Source: Clostridiales bacterium
GTDB taxonomy: Bacteria > Bacillota > Clostridia > Oscillospirales > CAG-382
NCBI GenBank assembly: GCA_004553575.1
Contig: SFLA01000001.1
Location: forward strand, 1 to 64,000
Reading direction: 5' to 3'
DNA length: 64,000 bases
Positions 44,437 to 53,301 of the stretch are shown piece by piece (within the stretch, counting starts at the first letter, position 1; each line of letters begins with the position of its first letter). Position numbers and translations under genes: made by a program. The notes beneath the pieces are model-generated. The model saw only the letters and a list, made by a program, of their open reading frames with translations. It was not told the DNA's origin and made no database searches.

Positions 44437-46689
44437 ATGAAAAAACGCAGACTGCTCGCCGTTGTTACGGCGGCGATACTGCTGCTTGCTTTAATACCGC
44501 AGGCTGTGCTCGCCGATCCGACCGATCCCGGCACATCCGACGACGTCCCGACGGAGGTAAGCGAAACTTCCGGCACCGCCGAATCGTTTACCGTAACCGT
44601 GGCATGCTCCGCGGGCGGCGGATACTCGGTTTCCGGCAACGACGGGGGAAGACCCAGCCAGCACCAGTACTATTTCTTCAGCGGAGACACCGCGACCATA
44701 ACCCTTAAGCCGCAGAGCGGATACGAGATCGCCTCGGTCACCGTCGGAGGCAGCCCCGTTACCCCGACCGACGGAGTTATATCCTTCACGGTCAGCTCGG
44801 ATGTTACGGTCGCCATTACCTATTCCGAAATACATATAGAGACCCATACCGTCTCCGTAACCGTGGTTGACGGCTCCGGAGCGCCGGTGGACGGCGCGGT
44901 TATAACCGTAAACGGCGCCGAGGTTTCCGGAAGCACGGATATCGCAGACGGCACCTCGATAACCGTCGCCTTCGCGGCAAAGCCCGGTTACGAGCTGGTA
45001 AAGACAAAAATGATTGTAGGCGGGGTCGAGCTTAACTGCACCAACCCCTATTCGACCGATCTTGACGGCGACATCACCTTCAAGGCCGTGGTAAACGAAA
45101 TCGAGACCTATAACGCGGAAGTAACGGTCGGGGAAAACGGTTACCTTATGATAAACGGAATCTCCGTTACCGAATCCGGCACCGTGCTTATTCCGCAGAG
45201 CGGCGAGACCGTGATAACCCCCGTCCCGGCGGAGGGCTATATGCTGTCGTCGCTGACAGTCAACGGACACGAGGTTCCGGCAGGCTATTCCTTCACACCC
45301 GACGGCGACTGCACGATAGAGGTCAGCTTCGAGGTCGAGAAGGTTTACTGCAAGATCACCCTTTCGGCGGGCACCGGCGGTTCGATAACCGTTAAGGACA
45401 ACGCCTACGAGATCGACGGCCGCTATGTATACGTGCCGCAGGGCGAAAGCATAACCTTCGTGTTCAAGCCCAATGTCAATTACGAGCTTAATACCGTAAA
45501 GGTGAGCGGAAAGACCGTAACCGTTTCCGACGGCGAATACACGCTTGAATGCACCGAAACCGCCGCGACCGTGTCCGCGACCTTCAAAAGCGTCGGCGGA
45601 GACGAGCCCACGGTATACACCATAACCGCTTACGCAGGCACCGGCGGTTCGATATCGCCGAGCGGTACCAACACGGTGGACGAGGGTGATTCCTTAACCT
45701 TCACCGTAACCGCTTCCGAGGGCTACGAGATATACTCCGTTCAGGTCAACGGCGAGGACGTCACTCTGTCCGGAGGCACCTACACCTTCAAAAACGTATC
45801 TGCCAACGCAGTGATATCCGCCTCGTTCAGGAAGAAGGCCACCTCCGACACCGCAAATCCGATAACGGTCGACGATATCGATTGGACGACCGACAAGATA
45901 ACCATAGACGTAAGCGTTAAGCCGAATATAGAAAAAGCGGTGTTTGACTATGCGGCGCAGAACTTCCCCGAAAAGAACATAGTTATATCCGATACAGAAT
46001 TCACTCTCACCATTCCCGCGGGAAGCGGATTTTCGGTCAGCGGAAACACCGTATCCTTCGATTTTTCCCGCAACGGCGGCAGTAATTTCCTTTCCATTCA
46101 GGACGCGGTGGCGATAGAATATCCCGACGCGGCGTTTTCGGTCATTTCCTGCTCGGCTCCCACCCTTCCGGCGGGCACCGTGCTCGACATATACCTGGGC
46201 TCCGATTTTTCAGGATATTCGCTGCTCCCCCTCTCGTATGCGGGCGGCAATCTGACGGTGTTCGGCGACGCGGTTGACGCCGACGACAAGGGATGGGTAT
46301 CCGTGCCCTACTCCAACCAGACCGACCTCGTACTGGTCGAGACCGAGAGCGATAAATTCACCCTTATCGTTACCTACAACACCGAGGGCGGAACCGTCGA
46401 TCCCAGCGGCACCGTAAAGGTCGCCCCGGGCGAAACAAAGACATTTACCATAACCCCGAACGAAGGCTATAAGCTGTCCTCCTTCACCGTGGACGGAACG
46501 GATATGACCGGCAGCGCCGTTGACGGCGTATACAGCGTCGTTATGGACGCGGATCACACCGTAACTGTAGTCTTTACCGCTGTATCCTCCGGCAATGCCG
46601 GGCTGGTTGTTGCTCTCGTAATAATCGCGCTGGCGATTATCGGCGGAGCCGCGCTGTTCGTGGTAAAATGGAGAAAGAACCAGTTCTGA
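44437..46689 (+). CDS. Membrane-anchored repeat-rich surface protein (InlB-B/Listeria-type repeats)
   Basis: This 750-residue protein has a signal peptide (residues 3-26, ending QAVLADP). It carries about six beta-grasp-like repeats of roughly 75 residues with the pattern V-A-G-x-G-G-S/T...G-[ED]-T...P-x-x-G-Y-E-[IL]...V-x-V-[ND]-G, for example AGTGGSISPSGTNTVDEGDS. A divergent domain of about 480-640 and a last repeat come next. A C-terminal transmembrane helix (LVVALVIIALAIIGGAALFVV) followed by KWRKNQF anchors it. There is no LPxTG, so it is held by the membrane helix. A role as adhesin or stalk is inferred. GGAGGG is 7 nt before the ATG. Confidence 0.8.
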   Translation: MKKRRLLAVVTAAILLLALIPQAVLADPTDPGTSDDVPTEVSETSGTAESFTVTVACSAGGGYSVSGNDGGRPSQHQYYFFSGDTATITLKPQSGYEIASVTVGGSPVTPTDGVISFTVSSDVTVAITYSEIHIETHTVSVTVVDGSGAPVDGAVITVNGAEVSGSTDIADGTSITVAFAAKPGYELVKTKMIVGGVELNCTNPYSTDLDGDITFKAVVNEIETYNAEVTVGENGYLMINGISVTESGTVLIPQSGETVITPVPAEGYMLSSLTVNGHEVPAGYSFTPDGDCTIEVSFEVEKVYCKITLSAGTGGSITVKDNAYEIDGRYVYVPQGESITFVFKPNVNYELNTVKVSGKTVTVSDGEYTLECTETAATVSATFKSVGGDEPTVYTITAYAGTGGSISPSGTNTVDEGDSLTFTVTASEGYEIYSVQVNGEDVTLSGGTYTFKNVSANAVISASFRKKATSDTANPITVDDIDWTTDKITIDVSVKPNIEKAVFDYAAQNFPEKNIVISDTEFTLTIPAGSGFSVSGNTVSFDFSRNGGSNFLSIQDAVAIEYPDAAFSVISCSAPTLPAGTVLDIYLGSDFSGYSLLPLSYAGGNLTVFGDAVDADDKGWVSVPYSNQTDLVLVETESDKFTLIVTYNTEGGTVDPSGTVKVAPGETKTFTITPNEGYKLSSFTVDGTDMTGSAVDGVYSVVMDADHTVTVVFTAVSSGNAGLVVALVIIALAIIGGAALFVVKWRKNQF

Positions 46690-46715
46690 TAATACGAACC
46701 GATATACCCGATTTT

Positions 46716-46756
46716 CCCCTGCAGACATACCTTGTCTGCGGGGGAAGCCTTTTTGA
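46716..46756 (+). terminator. Terminator of the surface protein gene
   Basis: CCCCTGCAGAC/GTCTGCGGGG hairpin (one bulge) followed by AAGCCTTTTTG. Confidence 0.8.
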
Positions 46757-46816
46757 ACGACCGCGCAAATGCGCCTGTATACGACCTTTTAAAACCGATT
46801 ATATGCCGCCGTATTA

Positions 46817-46845
46817 TTGACACGACGGCATTTATTTGTTATACT
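46817..46845 (+). promoter_or_regulatory. Promoter of the nucleotidyltransferase-to-DUF4434 operon
   Basis: TTGACA (46817-46822), 17 nt, TATACT (46840-46845). No terminator was seen from here until 60073, and all genes between are co-directional. Confidence 0.8.
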
Positions 46846-46860
46846 TGACAATGAGATTTT

Positions 46861-48090
46861 ATGCGGAACGGGGGCAATTTCGCTGTGAATGACTTCGGTC
46901 TTACGGACATACTCAGAGCTGTGGTCAGCGGCGGCGAAGCCGCTTTGCCTTCCGATACTTACGGCTGGGAGGAGCTGTACGACATGGCCGCGGCTCATTC
47001 GCTGCTTCCGGTCGTGTTCGCCGAGGCGGCGGACAAGCCCCGGTTCCTGGAGCTCGACGGGGCTCACCGTGCACGCTGGCGCGCCGATTCGCTTGCCGTG
47101 ATAAGCGAGCAAACCAGGCGTACCGCCGAATATTCGCTTATAATACCGAGACTCGAAGCGTCCGGGATCCCGTATGTGCACGTGAAAGGCCTGATCTGCC
47201 GGTCTCTGTACCCGATTCCCGATTCCAGGTATTCCGGAGACGAGGACATTCTGGTGTCCGCCGAGCATGCGGAGGAATGCCGGAGGATATTCGAGGACTG
47301 CGGCATGGTTGCCGTCGGCCGTACCGACAGTTCGGTACTCACCTGGCTCGACCGGCGAAGCGGACTGCGTATCGAGCTTCATGCGGGAGAACTTTTCGCC
47401 GGGGGAATACTCGCAGAGTATAACCGTTATTTCGTATCCATGCTCGATCGCCGAAAGCAGTATTCCGCATGCGGGATTACCCTTTCGACCCTGCCGGAGA
47501 CCGTTCATCTGCTTTACCTCCTGCTGCATGCCTACAAGCATTTTCTCGGACCCGGGTTCGGTCTCAGGCAGATAACCGACATTTCGCTCTTTGCAAAGAC
47601 CTTTGACGGCGTTATTGACTGGGACGGGCTTCTTATTCCGGTGGCAGGCACCCCGGCAGAGCGGTTCTGCCGCGCCGTTATCACCGTCTGTGTGAAAAAG
47701 ACCGGGCTTACCGGCGGAGCGGAATCGATTGCGGACGAGCGCATATGCGCCGAGCTTTATTCGGACATACTCGATTCCGGTGTTTTCGGAAGATCCTCGC
47801 TGTCGAGAGCGCACTCCGCGGGAATGACCGTGTCCGCGTCGCTTTCAACGGGAAGTCCGCTGCTGTGTACGCTGTTCCCGCCTCTTTCGGCAATGCGCAA
47901 GCGGTACGCGTTTGTTGACAAATGCCCTTTTCTGCTCCCAGTGGGCTGGATATACAGAATGCTGTGCTATGCGGTGGAAATACACGCCGACCGCAGGCGC
48001 GGCACCGACAATTCCGCCGGAAAGAGCCTTAAACTCGGCAGGGCGAGAGTGAAAATGATGAGAAAATATGGATTTATCGACCGGAAGTAA
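46861..48090 (+). CDS. Nucleotidyltransferase family protein (PF14907-like)
   Basis: This protein is at most 409 residues. The core VHVKGLICRSLYPIP then RYSGDEDILV matches the K-G...R-x-x-x-D-x-D-[IL] pattern of the uncharacterised nucleotidyltransferase family PF14907; helical segments follow. Members occur in phosphorylated lasso peptide clusters, where the homologue modifies the phosphorylated peptide, and in capsule or polysaccharide loci. ATG 46861 lies only about 9 nt from the predicted transcription start with no ribosome site. A GTG at 46885 with GGGGG about 11 nt upstream is an alternative start. Its 3' end overlaps the ABC exporter gene by 23 bp. Confidence 0.75.
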   Translation: MRNGGNFAVNDFGLTDILRAVVSGGEAALPSDTYGWEELYDMAAAHSLLPVVFAEAADKPRFLELDGAHRARWRADSLAVISEQTRRTAEYSLIIPRLEASGIPYVHVKGLICRSLYPIPDSRYSGDEDILVSAEHAEECRRIFEDCGMVAVGRTDSSVLTWLDRRSGLRIELHAGELFAGGILAEYNRYFVSMLDRRKQYSACGITLSTLPETVHLLYLLLHAYKHFLGPGFGLRQITDISLFAKTFDGVIDWDGLLIPVAGTPAERFCRAVITVCVKKTGLTGGAESIADERICAELYSDILDSGVFGRSSLSRAHSAGMTVSASLSTGSPLLCTLFPPLSAMRKRYAFVDKCPFLLPVGWIYRMLCYAVEIHADRRRGTDNSAGKSLKLGRARVKMMRKYGFIDRK

Positions 48091-49741
48091 ACTGCCGCTT
48101 ATAAAACAAATGTGGCGCGAGCTCAGATGGATGCTCGGATATGCGAAGGGATATCGCGGAGTTATTGTACTGACTCTGGCGCTCGGCGCCGTATCGGTGC
48201 TGTTCGGGCTCGGCTCGTCGCTCGCGTCCAAATATCTGCTCGACAGCGTTATCGGACGGAATCCGGGCTCGCTCGCCGTATTCGCCGCCGCAATGGGAGC
48301 CTGCATGCTCGCTTCGGTCGCGGTAAGAGCCGTTTCGTCACGCGTAAGCGGCGTTGCCGGCGTTAAGCTGAAGCAAAAGGTCCGCTCCGACGTGTTCCGC
48401 CGCATAATGGTGTCGCGCTGGGAGCCGCTGCACGAAAAGAAATCCGGCGATCTTCTTGCGCGGGTGCTGTCGGATTCGTCCTCGGTGTCCGGAACGGTAC
48501 TGTCCTTCGTCCCGTCGGCCGGAGCCGCGGGAATACAGTTTACGGGAGCGTTCGTTCTGCTGCTCATATACGATCCGGTAATGGCGCTTATCGCGCTGCT
48601 CTGCGCGCCCGTATCGGTGCTGTTTTCGCGGCTGTGGATGCGGAGGATGCGGCGGTCGGACGACCTGCTCCGCAAAACCGACGGCGAGATTTCGGCATAC
48701 TGCTCGGAAGCGCTCGCGGGGATAGACACGGTTAAGTCCTTCGGGATATACCGGCTGTTCGTCCGAGGTCTGGAAAAGCTGCACTCACGTTATTTTTCCT
48801 GCTATGAAGGGTATAACCGTCTTACCGTAACAGCCTCCGCCGCCATGTCGGTAATGGGCATACTGGTATACGCCGCATGCTTTGCCTGGGGAGTGTACCG
48901 TCTGTGGACGGATCCCGAGATATACACCTACGGTACTTTTACACTGTTTCTGGGGCTGGCGTCGTCGCTCCGCGGATCGTTTTCGTCGCTCGTTTCGGCA
49001 GTGCCGTCACTGATATCCGCAACGGCGGGAGCAGGCAGAATAATGGAAATATTCGATCTTGACGCCGAGCCCGACCCGCACGAGATGACCGAAAGCACCT
49101 ACGGAGTGCGGGCGGAGGGGGTTTGCTTTTCCTACGACGGACGGCGCAGGGTGCTTGACGGCTTTTCGCTTACTGCCGACCCCGGCGAGGCGATTGCGGT
49201 CACCGGGTCATCCGGCAGCGGAAAAACCACTCTTATGCGGCTTATGCTCGGACTGGCGGATTTCGAAGGCAGGATTGTACTCGTGACGCCCGACGGCACC
49301 GAGATACCCGTGTCCGCCGCGACGCGCCGGGCATTTGCGTACGTACCGCAGGGCAACACCGTGTTCGCCGGCACCGTCGCGGAGAATCTGCGCATGGTTA
49401 AGGAAGACGCTACCGACGAGGAGATAGTCTCGGCACTGAAAAAGGCGTGCGCCTACGGATTCGTTTCCGAAATGCCGGGCGGTATAAACGCGGTTATCGG
49501 CGAGAAGGGAGCAGGCATATCCGAGGGACAGGCGCAGAGAATAGCCATTGCACGCGCGCTTCTGTGCGATGCCCCGGTAATACTGCTTGACGAGGCGACA
49601 TCTGCACTGGATTCCGCGACCGAGCGGAAGATCATGGATTCGATTGCGGCAGAGGGAGGACGCACCTGCATACTGTCGTCCCACCGCGGTCAGGTCATAG
49701 AAAGCTGCACCCGCACATATAGAGTCGGAGAGCCGTTATGA
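48068..49741 (+). CDS. ABC exporter (fused membrane and ATPase domains)
   Basis: This 557-residue half-transporter has six transmembrane helices in the first 300 residues. The nucleotide-binding domain has Walker A TGSSGSGKTT, Q-loop VPQGN and the unusual signature ISEGQAQRIAIARA in place of LSGGQ. Walker B is VILLDEATSALD, and the H-loop LSSHR follows. There is no N-terminal C39 peptidase domain. The family exports peptides, lipids or drugs as dimers. The order nucleotidyltransferase-ABC-signal peptidase points to export of a processed peptide or glycan (inference). Confidence 0.88.
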   Translation: MDLSTGSKLPLIKQMWRELRWMLGYAKGYRGVIVLTLALGAVSVLFGLGSSLASKYLLDSVIGRNPGSLAVFAAAMGACMLASVAVRAVSSRVSGVAGVKLKQKVRSDVFRRIMVSRWEPLHEKKSGDLLARVLSDSSSVSGTVLSFVPSAGAAGIQFTGAFVLLLIYDPVMALIALLCAPVSVLFSRLWMRRMRRSDDLLRKTDGEISAYCSEALAGIDTVKSFGIYRLFVRGLEKLHSRYFSCYEGYNRLTVTASAAMSVMGILVYAACFAWGVYRLWTDPEIYTYGTFTLFLGLASSLRGSFSSLVSAVPSLISATAGAGRIMEIFDLDAEPDPHEMTESTYGVRAEGVCFSYDGRRRVLDGFSLTADPGEAIAVTGSSGSGKTTLMRLMLGLADFEGRIVLVTPDGTEIPVSAATRRAFAYVPQGNTVFAGTVAENLRMVKEDATDEEIVSALKKACAYGFVSEMPGGINAVIGEKGAGISEGQAQRIAIARALLCDAPVILLDEATSALDSATERKIMDSIAAEGGRTCILSSHRGQVIESCTRTYRVGEPL

Positions 49742-50190
49742 GCGGAAGAATATACGACCGCGAGACGATCGAGCCTCTTGCCAGATCGCTGTTTGAGCTC
49801 GGCGAGCCGTTCCAGCTTACGGTAACGGGCGGAAGCATGCTTCCGTTTCTGGCTCCTCACCGCGACACCGTGCTGCTTTCGCCGCCGACCCGCCGACCGA
49901 GACGCGGCGACATCCTTCTGTTCACGAGGGAGGACGGGAGCTGGGTCCTCCACCGCGTAAGAAGGGTGAAAAAAGACGGACTGTATATGATAGGCGACGC
50001 CCAGACGGTTACCGAGGGTCCCGTGCCCGAGAACCGGGTGCTGGCGACGGTGACGCGGGCGCGCATTAAAGGTAGGATAGTAACCCCGAGCAGTCCGCGC
50101 TGGATATTCTACCGCACGGTCTGGCTTGCCGCAATACCGGCGAGAAGGCTTATTTTCCGGCTTCGCGCCGCAATCCGGAGGAAAAAATGA
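49738..50190 (+). CDS. S24/S26-type signal peptidase-like protein
   Basis: This 150-residue protein has the catalytic Ser33 in VTGGSMLPFL and the following RRGDILLF, then WVLHRVRRV and MIGDAQ. His72 sits where SipW/eukaryotic-type enzymes have the general base, in place of the Lys of bacterial type I signal peptidases. A hydrophobic Arg-rich C-terminal helix (FYRTVWLAAIPARRLIF) could be the only membrane contact. It could cut a leader from an exported peptide. The start overlaps the ABC gene stop (ATGA), and its stop overlaps the next start. Confidence 0.8.
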   Translation: MSGRIYDRETIEPLARSLFELGEPFQLTVTGGSMLPFLAPHRDTVLLSPPTRRPRRGDILLFTREDGSWVLHRVRRVKKDGLYMIGDAQTVTEGPVPENRVLATVTRARIKGRIVTPSSPRWIFYRTVWLAAIPARRLIFRLRAAIRRKK

Positions 50191-50966
50191 AACCGCGTTT
50201 TATAGATATACACGCTCATATACTCCCCGGGCTGGACGACGGCGCCGAAACGATAGAGGATTCGATTGAGCTGGCGCGGATAGCCGAGTCCAACGGAGTT
50301 GCGATAATCATTGCCACTCCGCACAGCTACGATCACAATTACGAGGGCAGCGGATTCGCCGAAGAGGTATGCGCCGCCGCCGAATACACACAGGAATGCA
50401 TTAACGAAGCCGGTATAAACGTAAAGCTGCTTACCGGGATGGAGATATTCGCCGACCGCGATACGCCGCGGCTGCTTAGATCGGGCGATCTGCTTCCGCT
50501 TGCGGGGACAAGATACGCGCTTACGGAGTTTTCGTTTGACGAGGAGCCGATCTGGGTGACCGACGTCCTGCGCGAGACCATTGCCGCCGGCTATATTCCG
50601 GTGATAGCTCACCCCGAGCGGTACAATTACGTCCGCGAGAACCCCGGCATAGCCTACAACTGGGTAAGGGGCGGCTGTCTGCTTCAGATAAACCGCGGGA
50701 GCCTTATCGGACGCTTCGGCCCCGATGCCCGCAGTACCGCTCTGCGGCTGCTTCGCCACGGTCTGGTATCATTTACTGCGACCGACGCGCATTCCCCGGT
50801 CGCACGGACCACCACCATGTCCGACGCATATGCCGAGCTTAAAAGCCTGTTAGGCTCCGCCGCAGCCGAAGAGCTTACCTGTACCAACGCAATAAAGCTT
50901 ATACGCGGCGAAATAATAACTCTTCCGAACGCGCGTCCCTTTTACAGCGGGACCGAAATATTCTGA
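50187..50966 (+). CDS. CpsB/YwqE-type PHP tyrosine phosphatase
   Basis: This 259-residue PHP-domain protein starts IDIHAHILPGLDDG with metal-binding His residues, then IATPHSYDHN, MEIFAD, VIAHPERY and TATDAHS. CpsB/CapC/YwqE enzymes remove phosphate from the tyrosine cluster of BY-kinases and so control capsule or EPS chain length. Its placement four genes ahead of CapD and directly ahead of two BY-kinases fits this. ATGA overlap with the peptidase gene. Confidence 0.92.
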   Translation: MKPRFIDIHAHILPGLDDGAETIEDSIELARIAESNGVAIIIATPHSYDHNYEGSGFAEEVCAAAEYTQECINEAGINVKLLTGMEIFADRDTPRLLRSGDLLPLAGTRYALTEFSFDEEPIWVTDVLRETIAAGYIPVIAHPERYNYVRENPGIAYNWVRGGCLLQINRGSLIGRFGPDARSTALRLLRHGLVSFTATDAHSPVARTTTMSDAYAELKSLLGSAAAEELTCTNAIKLIRGEIITLPNARPFYSGTEIF

Positions 50967-50989
50967 ATCAACGGGGGTATTACGGCAAA

Positions 50990-51844
50990 GTGAAAAGAAA
51001 AAGGCTGGTACGCTTATCATGCGTTGCCGCCGCGGTGCTGCTTGCATTCGGCGGATACGTATACTATACGCTCACCTCGGATTCGGGCGAACGTCCGGTT
51101 ATTTCAATGGATTCCGACACGATTACGATAAGCATTTCCGACGGCGAAAGCGCGATTATTAACGGAATTACCGCTTACGACGCCGAGGACGGCGACATTA
51201 CCGGCAGACTGATATACGAAGGGCTTTCGGCGTTTTCCGAAGAAGGGGTATGTACCGCAACCTTCACTGCGGTCGATTCGGACGGTAACGTAAGCAAGGC
51301 GCAGCGGACGGTATTATTCAGCGATTACACCCCGCCGGTCTTTGCACTTAAAGCGCCTCTGACCTTCAGCTACGGATCGACAATGAATCTTTCCGATTAT
51401 ATACGGGCTTACGACTGTATCGACGGCGACATTTCCGGCGGCGTACGCATTACGGTGACGGGATCGTCGGGCTCGCTTTCCGAGATAGGGGTGCACCCGG
51501 TGACCGTAAGGGTTACCAACTCGAAGGGCGATACCTCCGAGCTTACGCTCGACGTCACGGTCGCACAGATCGATTCCGCGCAGAAACGTTACGCGCCGAC
51601 GATAGAGCTCGGCGATTATCTCATTTACGTTGACGAGGGCGGAGCCTTCTCTCCCTCGGAGCTTATCGTATCGGTTACCGACGGAGATGTAAAATACACC
51701 GATTCCGCCCATATTTCGGGCGTGTCCTTCAGCGGAAACGTGAATACCTCCCGCCCGGGAGTGTACAGCGTCGAATACGAATACACCGGCGAAAAGGGTT
51801 ATACAGGCACCGCAACGCTCGTGGTTGTGGTAACGGGTGAATGA
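50990..51844 (+). CDS. Membrane-anchored Ig-like (DUF5011-type) protein
   Basis: This 284-residue protein has an N-terminal transmembrane segment (about 7-28) and three Ig-like extracellular modules. Two carry the DUF5011-type core AYDAEDGDITG and AYDCIDGDISG, and the second ends with VRVTNSKGDTSELTLDV. Such modules are adhesive or spacer domains. It lies between the phosphatase and BY-kinase genes, so it may form part of the EPS export complex or bind the polymer. The start is GTG 50990, with GGGGG about 12 nt upstream. Function is inferred from context. Confidence 0.75.
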   Translation: MKRKRLVRLSCVAAAVLLAFGGYVYYTLTSDSGERPVISMDSDTITISISDGESAIINGITAYDAEDGDITGRLIYEGLSAFSEEGVCTATFTAVDSDGNVSKAQRTVLFSDYTPPVFALKAPLTFSYGSTMNLSDYIRAYDCIDGDISGGVRITVTGSSGSLSEIGVHPVTVRVTNSKGDTSELTLDVTVAQIDSAQKRYAPTIELGDYLIYVDEGGAFSPSELIVSVTDGDVKYTDSAHISGVSFSGNVNTSRPGVYSVEYEYTGEKGYTGTATLVVVVTGE

Positions 51845-53286
51845 TTATGGCTGAGATCACTGCTCAAAGCGAAAGCTCCTCCGTAGATATACGGACAATA
51901 ATACGTGATATCATATCCGGCTGGTGGATAATACTGCTCGCCGTCGTCATCGCCGGCATGGGCTCTTTTATTGCCGTTACCGAGCTCTATTCGCCGGTCT
52001 ACACCTCTACCGCGACCTATGTCGTATCCGCCACCGGAAACACCGCAACGGTATATACCAACCTTTCCGCCGCACAAACGCTTGCCGACGCCTTTTCGAA
52101 CGTGCTCAGCAGCAACATTATGCGGAGAATAGTCTGCGATGATCTGGGAATAAGCTCGTTTGACGGCAAGATTTCCGCCGAGGTCGTATCCGAGACGAAT
52201 ATCCTTACCCTTACCGTTACCGCCTCGCGTCCGGACACGGCGTATCTCGTCTGCCGGTCGCTTATGGAGAACCATTCCGAGGTTACCGACGCGATAATGT
52301 CAAACGCAATACTTCAGGTGCTGAAAAGCCCGTCGGTGCCTTCCTCGCCTTCGAACAAGCTGAACCGCCGCGGCACCGTTACAAAAGTAATGATCGCAGC
52401 AGCGATAGCCGCCGCTGCGGCGCTCGGCGCGGTATCGTACCTTCGCGACACCTGCAAAACCGAAAAAGACTTCACCGGAAAAATAGACGGTCAGCTTCTG
52501 GTAACGGTACATCACGAGCAGAAATACAAAACCCTCATCTCACGGATAAAGCACCCAAAGAAGGGCTTGCTGATTACCGATCCCACCACCGGGTTCCTGT
52601 TTACCGAATCCTTCAAAAAGCTTCGCACCAAGATCGAATACCGTCTTGCAAAAGAGGGCAAAAAGGTTATCGCGATAGGCAGCGTGCTTGAGAACGAGGG
52701 GAAATCAACGGTAGCCGCCAACATCGCTCTGGCGCTGGCACAGAAGCACAGGAACGTCGTGCTTTTGGACGCCGATATGCGGCGCCCCGCCATACACAAG
52801 CTGTTTTCGACAGGCACCGGAGCCTTAGACCTCGCCGCCGTACTGACGGGGCAGATAAGCGCGGAGCAGGCGACCGTTACCGAGCCGAAGACCGGCCTTA
52901 AGATACTCTGCTGCGAAAAAACTCCTCCGCGTGCCTATGACCTCGTGTCGTCCGATGCTATGCGTGAGCTGATAAACAAGCTGAAATCCGAAAACGATTT
53001 CGTGATTATCGACACCCCGCCCATGGCGGTGGCGTCCGACGCCGAGGCGATAGCGTCCTACGCCGACACCTCGATTCTGACCGTACGTCAGGGTGTGACC
53101 TATATACGCGACATCAACGACGCAATAGACAATCTCCGTGACGCCGGCGGACTGCTCGGCTGCGTGTTCAACGACGTAAGGTCGTCTGCGATATCCGCCG
53201 GCTACGGTTACGGATACGGCTACGGTTACGGAAAAGCCGGTTACGGCAAATACGGCTACGGTGACCGGACTGCCGTGCGGGACTGA
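51841..53286 (+). CDS. Fused Wzz chain-length regulator / BY-kinase, copy 1
   Basis: This protein is about 480 residues. A Wzz-type N-terminal domain with two transmembrane helices (about 26-47 and 182-201) leads into the BY-kinase, with Walker A VLENEGKSTVA (about 282-292), Walker A' VLLDADMRRP and Walker B FVIIDTPPM. The tail is a glycine-tyrosine cluster (YGYGYGYGYGKAGYGKYGYG) for autophosphorylation. In Gram-positives the adaptor and kinase are usually two proteins; here they are fused. BY-kinases control polysaccharide polymerisation and export. ATG 51841 overlaps the upstream stop (ATGA); ATG 51847 is possible. Confidence 0.9.
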   Translation: MIMAEITAQSESSSVDIRTIIRDIISGWWIILLAVVIAGMGSFIAVTELYSPVYTSTATYVVSATGNTATVYTNLSAAQTLADAFSNVLSSNIMRRIVCDDLGISSFDGKISAEVVSETNILTLTVTASRPDTAYLVCRSLMENHSEVTDAIMSNAILQVLKSPSVPSSPSNKLNRRGTVTKVMIAAAIAAAAALGAVSYLRDTCKTEKDFTGKIDGQLLVTVHHEQKYKTLISRIKHPKKGLLITDPTTGFLFTESFKKLRTKIEYRLAKEGKKVIAIGSVLENEGKSTVAANIALALAQKHRNVVLLDADMRRPAIHKLFSTGTGALDLAAVLTGQISAEQATVTEPKTGLKILCCEKTPPRAYDLVSSDAMRELINKLKSENDFVIIDTPPMAVASDAEAIASYADTSILTVRQGVTYIRDINDAIDNLRDAGGLLGCVFNDVRSSAISAGYGYGYGYGYGKAGYGKYGYGDRTAVRD

Positions 53287-53301
53287 GGGGGTGAGCTGAC
53301 A

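Noticed and set aside
46861..50190. Complete lasso peptide cluster
   Set aside because: No asparagine-synthetase-like cyclase, PqqD-type element or transglutaminase-like protease is encoded in the window. Only accessory-type genes are present.
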